Positions 15,645-21,687 of a stretch of DNA of 21,687 bases are shown here, in pieces. Within the stretch, counting starts at the first letter, position 1, and each line of letters opens with the position of its first letter. The position numbers and the translations under genes are program-made. The notes beneath the pieces are model-generated. The model was given only the letters and a program-made list of their open reading frames with translations. It did not search any database and had not been told where the DNA came from. This DNA comes from a virus: the IMG/VR virus record IMGVR_UViG_3300025000_000460, positions 1 through 21,687 of that record; one strand, given 5' to 3'.

Positions 15645-15968
15645 GTGGCTGAGTATGACGTAACGGAAACTTTAGAAGAAATCGATTTTGGTGCGACCGG
15701 AGTAAAAGAAATTCTTCAAAATGTGCGAATGATATTGGCGACACCGATAATATCCTGCCCCATGAACCGTAATTTCGCATGGAGCCCTGACGTTGATGGC
15801 CCAATTAATATTGCTAAGGCTAAGATTACCGCCCGAATTGTGGCTGCCATACGTGAGTATGAACCCAGGGCACAGGTAACAAGCGTATCCTACCAGGGAG
15901 ATGGTCAAAATGGTACTCTTAAGCCCTTGGTGAAAGTGAGGGTTGCTGATGTTGCTGCCGCGATTTAA
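15645..15968 (+). CDS. baseplate wedge protein W (T4 gp25-like)
   Basis: A 107-residue GPW_gp25 family protein that starts sheath assembly at the baseplate. The sequence has DVTETLEEIDFGATGVKEIL, a helical region with LATPIISCPMNRNFAWSPDV, and IAAIREYEPRAQVTSVSYQG-like stretch: VAAIREYEPRAQVTSVSYQG. The glutamate-proline-arginine in EPR is the family's hallmark. Start GTG 15645 with GGTGGTGGGAT just upstream. The gene follows U by 12 bases and its end overlaps the J start by about 20 bases, as in many contractile-tail operons. Confidence 0.92.
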   Translation: MAEYDVTETLEEIDFGATGVKEILQNVRMILATPIISCPMNRNFAWSPDVDGPINIAKAKITARIVAAIREYEPRAQVTSVSYQGDGQNGTLKPLVKVRVADVAAAI

Positions 15969-17067
15969 TTTACCGGAAATCAGTTTTGCGGAAAAATCAG
16001 CCGCGCAAATAGAGACTGATATACTCAATTGCTATAAAACGCTAACCAGCCAGGCACTGGGTAAAGCAGACCCTCGGAGATTTTTTTTGCAGGCAATTAT
16101 TCCAATTCTTGTTCAGCAGCGAGTTTTAATTGACTTCAGTGCCAAGCAAAACTTACTTGGATATTCAACCGGTGATTATTTGGACCAGTTGGGTGCTTTT
16201 ACTAATACAACACGTTTGCCAGCCACAGCTGCAATAACTACAGAAAGGTTCACGTTGTCAATAGCGACACAGCAAACTATCCCAGCCGGTACAAGGGTAA
16301 CGGCAGGGGATGGTATTTTTTTTGCTACTAAAGAGGATGTTATTGTTGAGGCAGGGCAGTCGTATGTAGATGTAGAGGCCGAATGTACTCAGACAGGGAT
16401 TGCTGGCAATGGTTATGTATCAGGTGAGTTGAATCAGCTTGTAGACCCTCTGCAGTGGGTAGCATCAGTATCTAATATAACGGAGAGTGAAGGCGGTGTA
16501 GATGAAGAGAGTGACGATTCCTATGCTGCTCGTATTCAGCAATCGTCGGAATCATTTTCTGTGGCTGGACCAACCGGAGCATATCAGTACTGGGCAAAAA
16601 CAGCTAGTCAGTCAATAGTCGATGTTTTGATTCGTAGTCCTTCACCAGGAGTCATTGAAATTCGGCCACTGCTGGTAGGGGGAGAAATGCCTAGTCAGGA
16701 GATACTTGACCTAGTGCTTATAACTTGCAGTGACAGCAAAATTAGACCCTTAACGGATAATGTTCAAGTATTAGCTCCTGAACAGGTATTTTATGATATA
16801 TCTCTTATTTACTGGATATCGTCTATAAATTCAAGTACTGCTGGCAGTATCCAAAGTAAGGTTACCCAAGCCATAGAGGACTACAAACTATGGCAAAAAT
16901 CTAAAATGGGTCGAGCAATAGATCCATCTGAATTGATTACCCGCATTAAAAACGCTGGCGCTAAACGTGTGGTCGTAACATTCCCGGTATACCAGCAAAT
17001 CTCTGAATACCACGTAGCAAAAGAAAATCTAGTTACGGTCATTTATGGAGGCCTTGAAAATAACTAA
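15949..17067 (+). CDS. baseplate wedge protein J
   Basis: A 372-residue Baseplate_J-family protein, a wedge component linking the hub to the fibre-carrying parts of the baseplate. It shows an N-terminal helical region, LIDFSAKQNLLGYSTGDYLD, and a middle beta part with IPAGTRVTAGDGIFFATKED and QTGIAGNGYVSGELNQLVDP. The segment ESEGGVDEESDDSYAARIQQ is diagnostic of the family. The C-terminal part ends with GAKRVVVTFPVYQQISEYHV. ATG 15949 is preceded by GAGGG at 15938-15942. TTG 15943 is an alternative start. The gene is followed by a 25-base gap and a strong ribosome site. Confidence 0.93.
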   Translation: MLLPRFNLPEISFAEKSAAQIETDILNCYKTLTSQALGKADPRRFFLQAIIPILVQQRVLIDFSAKQNLLGYSTGDYLDQLGAFTNTTRLPATAAITTERFTLSIATQQTIPAGTRVTAGDGIFFATKEDVIVEAGQSYVDVEAECTQTGIAGNGYVSGELNQLVDPLQWVASVSNITESEGGVDEESDDSYAARIQQSSESFSVAGPTGAYQYWAKTASQSIVDVLIRSPSPGVIEIRPLLVGGEMPSQEILDLVLITCSDSKIRPLTDNVQVLAPEQVFYDISLIYWISSINSSTAGSIQSKVTQAIEDYKLWQKSKMGRAIDPSELITRIKNAGAKRVVVTFPVYQQISEYHVAKENLVTVIYGGLENN

Positions 17068-17092
17068 GCAAGGCGCCGGGTAGGAGGGGTAT

Positions 17093-18724
17093 ATGGTAGC
17101 GCAAATTAATGTGGATTTTTCAAAGGGTAAATATACCAGAACGCAATTTGACGGGAGTTTACTAAAGTTAACCGGTCCTACTGTTATTACTTCCAATCCA
17201 ACGAATACGACATACTGGCATCAATCTGGACAATCATGGGAATTGGAAGGTGATAAAGCCACGATAGATTCAAATGCCGGTAGTAATTATTTGTCGCTGA
17301 CATATAATCTCAGACAAGAAATCGCCACCACGTACCCGATTCTATTTAGAATTAAAGCAAAAGGTGATAATATCGGCGGTTCCGGAAACTATTCCGATTG
17401 GGGTATCCAACTACGAGTAACTTTTACTGATGCTGGACTTTCAGGGGGATACGAAGAGGTTCACCATGCATTTCCTCTGGGCACATGGGATGAACAGCAG
17501 TTTTCTGTTTTATATACACCTACTCAGTCAGCCCGGTATATTTATGCTTATGTCTATACCAGAAATTATACTGGGAAAATTACCGTTTGGGATTTGGAAG
17601 TCATTGAGTTAAAAGCAGAGAAGAATGTTTATGGTGAGTGGGAAAGCGAGGTCATCGATCTTTATAAAGATCTGAATGCCCCAGTAAAGACAAATACTAT
17701 TCGTTTAATTAAAATTGCTTTTAAATACGGTGATCTTTTCAATGTTGACGATCTCTACAGACTTGATCATAGTTTTGATAGGTTATCTCAATTTGATATG
17801 ATAATCTGTGAAAATCCTACGAAGCTAGATTCGCAAGAACAAGAAGTCGCCATAAGGTTAGTTTCTAACGGAAAGACGGTGTATGGGTACACCTATCTCG
17901 GAAGTACGGAAGATATCCCTTTGCTTGCTGATGCCGATCTGAAAAACCATATCGATCAATGCGCTAATTTGGGCTTTAAGGGCATCTTCATGGACATGGC
18001 CGGATATGACTACGGCGTAAGTAGAGATAGGCTGAATACTTATGTAAATTACGCCCATTTAAAAGGCCTTGCTGTTATGGCGAATGCTTGGACTCCCAGC
18101 AATTTGTTATCCAGTGATATTGCTACACTTAACCCAGCAGGCACACCCACGCATCTAGGTGTTGGTGACTGGATTTTGCTTGAAAGTTTTTTCTCTCGCG
18201 GCGATAGTACTTATGCAAACCCAACATTAATTACTACAAAATATATCCCAAGTATCACCTTAGCCCATTCTCTTGGGGTGAAGGTGGCCTCTCTGGCCTA
18301 CATGTTTGATGGTAAAACAATAGCTGAGTCATTACAAGACTGCAATCACTCATATCTCTTGTCGCTTATCCTTGGAGTAAGTGGGTGGTCGTATGGCACT
18401 ACGGATTTTACTGTATCGGAGATCCCAGACATAAGTTTTGGGAGGAATTTTGTTGGTTATGCGGAGCAGGTATCTGCAGATCGATGGGAACGTGAAACGG
18501 ACCAAGGAATTGTATGGATGGAGTGGTCTTCGAGCGTAAGAGAATCAGGAGTATATTCTACTACTGATGTGCTTTCATTTTCTCAGCCAACTGACCTTGA
18601 ATCAAAAATTGAGGGAACTTCCAAATTAACGTGGTTTACGAGTTCGGATAAAGAAAACTGGGTTAAGTGGATAAATGACAAACCAGGTCAATACGTAAAG
18701 TTAGAGGTAGAAATTTATTCATAA
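17093..18724 (+). CDS. putative carbohydrate-active TIM-barrel protein in the baseplate
   Basis: 543 residues, not a standard baseplate protein. Residues 1-175 look like a beta-sandwich carbohydrate-binding domain. Residues about 200-440 show eight strands in TIM-barrel order: IKIAFKYG (207), DMIICENP (235), TVYGYTYLG (262), GIFMDMAGYD (297), AVMANAW (327), ILLESFF (361), VASLAYM (398), GWSYGT (431). Asp301, Asp306 and Glu364 stand at strand ends, where barrel glycosidases keep catalytic acids. GFKGIFMD recalls GH114/spherulin-4-like enzymes, but this is a visual resemblance. The C-terminal 60 residues form another beta module (SGVYSTTDVLSF to QYVKLEVEIY). ATG 17093 has TAGGAGGGG upstream. 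Likely role: binding or cleaving host surface glycan. No signal peptide. Confidence 0.65.
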   Translation: MVAQINVDFSKGKYTRTQFDGSLLKLTGPTVITSNPTNTTYWHQSGQSWELEGDKATIDSNAGSNYLSLTYNLRQEIATTYPILFRIKAKGDNIGGSGNYSDWGIQLRVTFTDAGLSGGYEEVHHAFPLGTWDEQQFSVLYTPTQSARYIYAYVYTRNYTGKITVWDLEVIELKAEKNVYGEWESEVIDLYKDLNAPVKTNTIRLIKIAFKYGDLFNVDDLYRLDHSFDRLSQFDMIICENPTKLDSQEQEVAIRLVSNGKTVYGYTYLGSTEDIPLLADADLKNHIDQCANLGFKGIFMDMAGYDYGVSRDRLNTYVNYAHLKGLAVMANAWTPSNLLSSDIATLNPAGTPTHLGVGDWILLESFFSRGDSTYANPTLITTKYIPSITLAHSLGVKVASLAYMFDGKTIAESLQDCNHSYLLSLILGVSGWSYGTTDFTVSEIPDISFGRNFVGYAEQVSADRWERETDQGIVWMEWSSSVRESGVYSTTDVLSFSQPTDLESKIEGTSKLTWFTSSDKENWVKWINDKPGQYVKLEVEIYS

Positions 18725-18738
18725 GTGGGGGGATATAG

Positions 18739-19392
18739 GTGATTGATATATATACGGTTAAACTGCTAGATATTTTACCCGAGTCAATCAGAAGTGACCC
18801 CCAGGTGCGAGCCATGTCAGAAGCTATCTCCTCAGAACTACGGGCCGTTTCCGCCGCGATAGCAGAAACGATCCTTTTGCCCAGAATTGATGAGTTGGCG
18901 GAGGAAATTGTTGATTTGCTGGCATATCAACAACACGTAGACTTCTATGAAGCGGATCTGGTGCTTCAGCAAAAACGGGATCTAGCGAAACAATCCGTAG
19001 CATGGCATCGGCGAAAAGGAACAAAATGGGCGGTGGAGCAGGTTGTTTCTATTATCTTTCAAAATGCTATTGTTTCGGAATGGTTTGAGTATGGCGGGGA
19101 ACCATATTTTTTCCGAGTTGAAACAGAAGAAACTCTTAAGGCGGAAACGGACCTGGATCGCTTGGTGCGCCTTATAGATGCAACAAAAAACACCAGGTCC
19201 TGGCTTGAAAATATCACTATAAAACGCACCATCAATATGGGCTCAAGTTTAGGCGGATTATTTTCCGAATATAGGAAAACGGAGATTTACCCATTAACCT
19301 TCATTATGCCGGATATTGATAGCAACCAGTATTATTCTGGTGTAGCTTCTTGTTGGAACAATACAACCATAGGAAGCCCATACCCGAGTTAG
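18739..19392 (+). CDS. tail protein I (P2 gpI-like), ending at an amber codon
   Basis: A 217-residue protein resembling the Phage tail protein I family. Its helical N-terminal part includes LLDILPESIRSDPQVRAMSE, and LPRIDELAEEIVDLLAYQQH is the most typical element. A tryptophan-rich part follows: VAWHRRKGTKWAVEQVVSII. Such proteins connect wedge J to the fibre in the baseplate. GTG 18739 is preceded by GGGGGGAT. The order J-I-fibre is that of P2, here with the barrel gene between J and I. The frame stops at TAG 19390-19392, but sense codons continue in the same frame afterwards, so this end may not be the original one. Confidence 0.88.
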   Translation: MIDIYTVKLLDILPESIRSDPQVRAMSEAISSELRAVSAAIAETILLPRIDELAEEIVDLLAYQQHVDFYEADLVLQQKRDLAKQSVAWHRRKGTKWAVEQVVSIIFQNAIVSEWFEYGGEPYFFRVETEETLKAETDLDRLVRLIDATKNTRSWLENITIKRTINMGSSLGGLFSEYRKTEIYPLTFIMPDIDSNQYYSGVASCWNNTTIGSPYPS

Positions 19393-19506
19393 GACGATAC
19401 TATTGCTCAAGATGAATCATATCTATTAGACGAAAACATATCATGGAACGAATATTCCGGAGCTGAAGAACTTATTAATTATCTTTTCAACACTACTTCA
19501 ATTTAA
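19393..19506 (+). other. in-frame continuation of gpI after amber codon (readthrough or broken C-terminus)
   Basis: Directly after TAG 19390-19392, the same frame stays open for 37 codons to TAA at 19504-19506. The encoded stretch begins DDTIAQDESYLLDENISWNE and ends NYLFNTTSI. It is acidic and aromatic in the style of the preceding gpI tail (FIMPDIDSNQYYSGVASCWN). With readthrough gpI would be 255 residues. It may be a nonsense mutation in gpI, a readthrough extension, or a remnant. Positions 19507-19537 hold the ribosome site (AGGAGGTGA, 19523-19531) of the fibre gene and nothing else recognisable. Confidence 0.6.
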
Positions 19507-19537
19507 CGTATAACGTATGACCAGGAGGTGATTTAAT

Positions 19538-20845
19538 TTGGCTGAGTATACGGGCATGATTTTGACGAATTTGGGCCGTGACCTGCAAGCAAAGGCAGAA
19601 GCAGGAACGGCCTTAAGTTTTACAAAGGTAAAAATAGGCGACGGGCAAATTATAGAGGGGCAAACTCTGGAAGAATTAACCGACCTGGTTCACCCTCTCA
19701 AGATACTGGACATAATCAGCGTCCTGGCCGAGGGCGGGGGCCTTTGCCGGATTGTTTCGAGTATCACGAATACTGGCATAACGCAGGGCTTTTATGTCCG
19801 TGAAGTCGGGCTTTTCGCCATAGACCCTGATCTAGGAGAGATTCTATACGCTATTTCAACAACGTCAGCGGCAGACTATTTGCCGCCTGAGGGCGGGGCC
19901 ACAGTAGTAAATAACCAGTTCGACATAATTGTTGTTGTAGGCAATGCAAGTCAAATTACAGCAACAATATCCGCTACTGGATTGATTAACATGGGTATGT
20001 TTCAAGCCCAACAGTACGAGAACATAATTAAAAATGGTGACTTTTGGGGTTGGGCCTCAGATAATGGTATACCTGATGGGTGGGCAGTTATTAATAGCGA
20101 TGTTTTAAACAGTTATGATGTCAGTATCATATACTGGCTAACCGCACCCGCATGTATGAACTTAATAAAGAATGCTGTCGGTAGTGAAATGTCGTTATGT
20201 CAAACTGTAATTGACGCTGTTATATACAGATTGAAAGGCAAGAAGGTTTCACTAACAACTAATATCAAGACATCTGTCTCGTCCGGTGTGCACGCAACAA
20301 TACAATTCCTAGATACATCCAGTGAGGTAATATCCACCCATCACTCCGCTCATCATACTGGCAGTGATGGGTATGAGGAACTCACTATCTCAGTAGTTGT
20401 CCCGTCGAATACTTATACAATAAAAGTGTTTGCCGCTGCCATTGATAGTGATGCTCCTATTGGAGTCGTATATATTGATGAAGTAACGCTTGTGGCTGGC
20501 GAGGTCCCCATGCCTTTTACTAACCATCCTAATGACCAATATATAAAAGCAGTAGAATGTCAGTTGGGTGGAGATGATTCGTATTTTAGCCTCCCCAGAA
20601 TGCAGGTTGGTTACACAATAATCAACGATATTGGGGCTGGGTTAGTGGGTACTATAGCTGTTACTTATCCCTCTACGTTTTCTAATATACTTTCGGTTGT
20701 GACTACTATTGATGATGCCGACCCCAGTAAGTACAAAGTTTCTGTCAGCGACGTAACCGTAACAGGATTCAATCTGCACATCCATAATGGGGATTCGGTT
20801 ACGAGGTCCCTAAAGGCATGTTGGATCGCTATGGGGGTGAGCTAA
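19538..20845 (+). CDS. tail-collar fibre protein with jelly-roll module
   Basis: 435-residue tail fibre. The first 150 residues match the DUF3751/tail-collar N-terminal domain of P2-type fibres that attaches to the baseplate: MILTNLGRDLQAKAEAGTAL, FTKVKIGDGQ, and GFYVREVGLFAIDPDLGEIL. Residues about 160-330 look like a CBM4/9-type jelly roll, beginning IIKNGDFWGWASDNGIPDGW and ending YIDEVTLVAGEVP. The last 90 residues (VGYTIINDIGAGLVGTIAVT to CWIAMGVS) form a small beta domain that is probably the receptor-binding tip. It should recognise a surface glycan. TTG 19538 has AGGAGGTGA at 19523-19531. The stop overlaps the next ATG in TAATG. Confidence 0.85.
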   Translation: MAEYTGMILTNLGRDLQAKAEAGTALSFTKVKIGDGQIIEGQTLEELTDLVHPLKILDIISVLAEGGGLCRIVSSITNTGITQGFYVREVGLFAIDPDLGEILYAISTTSAADYLPPEGGATVVNNQFDIIVVVGNASQITATISATGLINMGMFQAQQYENIIKNGDFWGWASDNGIPDGWAVINSDVLNSYDVSIIYWLTAPACMNLIKNAVGSEMSLCQTVIDAVIYRLKGKKVSLTTNIKTSVSSGVHATIQFLDTSSEVISTHHSAHHTGSDGYEELTISVVVPSNTYTIKVFAAAIDSDAPIGVVYIDEVTLVAGEVPMPFTNHPNDQYIKAVECQLGGDDSYFSLPRMQVGYTIINDIGAGLVGTIAVTYPSTFSNILSVVTTIDDADPSKYKVSVSDVTVTGFNLHIHNGDSVTRSLKACWIAMGVS

Positions 20846-21255
20846 TGGCAGTTAACTATGTGAAACAAAAGAGTGTACTGGAAATGGGCGAAAATGGCGG
20901 TAAACGCTCCCCAAAAGTATGGTTTGACGGTGAAATAATTGTAAATGGTTTAGAACTGCAGCTACCGGCTACTACGTTTTATTATCGCGGCGAGCAGGTA
21001 ACCACTCAAGCGTATAGCTGGGAACTTCAGGCAGACCCCGATTATGCTAAAAATTTGTATGTCTACGTCGACCCCACTGACCCGGATGGGTGGATGTTGG
21101 ATGAGGTATTGCAAGATGGAACACATCAACAGACGGAAGTAGCCATGCTGGATAATAAAGGCCCTGTGAGCGGTAAAGTTGCTTGGGGGTATATTCCTGC
21201 TGCTGGAACGGAAATAGAATTGACTGTACTAAAACATGTATCGGAGGGTAAGTAA
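20845..21255 (+). CDS. beta-rich fibre-associated protein, function unknown
   Basis: A 136-residue protein without a recognised family. It is rich in beta-strand patterns and aromatic residues: SPKVWFDGEIIVNGLELQLP, TTFYYRGEQVTTQAYSWELQ, LYVYVDPTDPDGW. It ends AGTEIELTVLKHVSEGK. No membrane segment or signal is visible. ATG 20845 overlaps the fibre stop by one base, with GGGGGTGAG upstream, so it is probably coupled to the fibre. A fibre chaperone, an accessory fibre tip or a small structural subunit are all possible. Confidence 0.65.
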   Translation: MAVNYVKQKSVLEMGENGGKRSPKVWFDGEIIVNGLELQLPATTFYYRGEQVTTQAYSWELQADPDYAKNLYVYVDPTDPDGWMLDEVLQDGTHQQTEVAMLDNKGPVSGKVAWGYIPAAGTEIELTVLKHVSEGK

Positions 21256-21399
21256 ATGAAGCACACAAAAGGCCAGGTACACGAGAAGTCGGAGAGCGAA
21301 TTGGAATACCTTAAGCGCAGGGTGGAACAGTTGGAAAAGGAAGTGCAAAAGCAAAACCCTGACTATGTAACACCAAAGCGAGTTAAGGGGGATGAATAA
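21256..21399 (+). CDS. 47-residue coiled-coil protein
   Basis: A short open frame with ATG 21256 directly after the preceding TAA and a stop overlapping the next ATG (TAATG), i.e. the same packing as its neighbours. The sequence is lysine- and glutamate-rich with a heptad-like ELEYLKRRVEQLEKEVQKQN in the middle, which predicts a short coiled coil. Ribosome site: GGAGGGTAAG at 21244-21253. No enzyme motif. It could be a linker, an oligomerisation factor or a fibre accessory. Alternatively it resembles the small coiled-coil proteins encoded near the lysis genes in some phages. Confidence 0.6.
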   Translation: MKHTKGQVHEKSESELEYLKRRVEQLEKEVQKQNPDYVTPKRVKGDE

Positions 21400-21687
21400 T
21401 GGTAACATTGAATGCATTGCGTGATTACTGGAAAAATGTTTCCGATGCTATAGTCACCCTTGGTTCGGCTGCCCTAGGTAAAGCCATGCAGGTGGCCGGT
21501 TCGGACGGGGCTATAGCTAGGGTGCTTAAGACAGATACTGACGGTGTTCTGCTTAGCAAGCTAACTGGTAGTAATGCGGTAGAAGGGATTGCGGATTTTC
21601 AATTAAATATACAGGGTGTTTTGTTGGCTAGTGGCGCAAGAAATGTAAGTACATCATGTGCCAAACAAATTAATAAAAACGCTAGAG
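21399..21687 (+). CDS. partial gene at window end, probable fibre or tail-tip protein
   Basis: An open frame from ATG 21399 runs to the window edge without a stop (at least 96 residues). A helix at the start (MVTLNALRDYWKNVSDAIVT) is followed by beta-like repeats: GKAMQVAGSDGAIARVLKTD, then GVLLSKLTGSN, GVLLASGARNVS. The beta-strand and glycine pattern suits phage fibre or adhesin shafts. The start is coupled to the preceding stop and has AAGGGGGATG at 21385-21394. A definite name cannot be given from this fragment. Confidence 0.6.
   Translation, partial: MVTLNALRDYWKNVSDAIVTLGSAALGKAMQVAGSDGAIARVLKTDTDGVLLSKLTGSNAVEGIADFQLNIQGVLLASGARNVSTSCAKQINKNAR

Noticed and set aside
17068-17092. GGCGCC palindrome between J and the barrel gene as a terminator
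   Set aside because: It is only six bases with no T-run, and a strong ribosome site follows. It looks like an ordinary spacer.
19390-19392. Pyrrolysine at the TAG in gpI
   Set aside because: Several neighbouring genes end naturally at TAG, and no pyl genes are in the window. A mutation or readthrough is simpler.

Overview
The window is a single, co-directional late (virion structure and assembly) operon of a tailed bacteriophage or prophage with a contractile tail. No gene is convincingly supported on the minus strand, and no RNA gene, CRISPR array or insertion sequence was seen. Moderate G+C, AGGAGG-type Shine-Dalgarno (SD) sites before most genes, and frequent TTG and GTG starts suggest a Firmicutes host (Clostridia or Negativicutes-like). 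That host assignment is inference. Integration, replication and lysis genes lie outside the window.

Layout. Positions 79-2470: DNA packaging (small terminase, GpA-type large terminase). Positions 2484-8254: a lambda-like head module with a short head-completion protein, lambda-family portal, ClpP-like prohead protease with a probable nested scaffold, decoration protein, major capsid protein E, an acidic unknown, an FII-like connector and a Z-like tail-completion protein. Positions 8254-13534: neck and tail shaft (probable tail terminator, an unknown 87-residue protein, sheath, tube, tail-assembly chaperone with a P2-like -1 frameshift, tape measure). Positions 13527-19392: baseplate (LysM-like gpX, gpD hub, gpV spike, gpU, gp25/W wedge, gpJ wedge, a putative carbohydrate-active TIM-barrel protein, gpI). 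Positions 19538-21687: host-recognition genes (fibre with DUF3751-like N-terminus, a beta-rich accessory protein, a 47-residue coiled-coil protein, and a gene cut by the window edge).

The genes are tightly packed, often with TAATG or ATGA junctions, which fits translational coupling in one long transcript. The virion is mosaic: a lambda-type packaging and head set joined to a P2/Mu-type contractile tail, with U moved between V and W relative to P2.

Four points deserve attention: (1) a T TTT TTG slippery heptamer in the chaperone gene with a 62-codon open -1 frame filling the apparent gap before the tape measure; (2) an AAAGGAGG plus in-frame TTG inside the protease gene, which would produce a separate scaffold as in lambda C/Nu3; (3) a putative glycoside-hydrolase-like barrel protein between J and I; (4) an amber codon in gpI followed in frame by 37 sense codons that occupy the only sizeable apparent intergenic gap.
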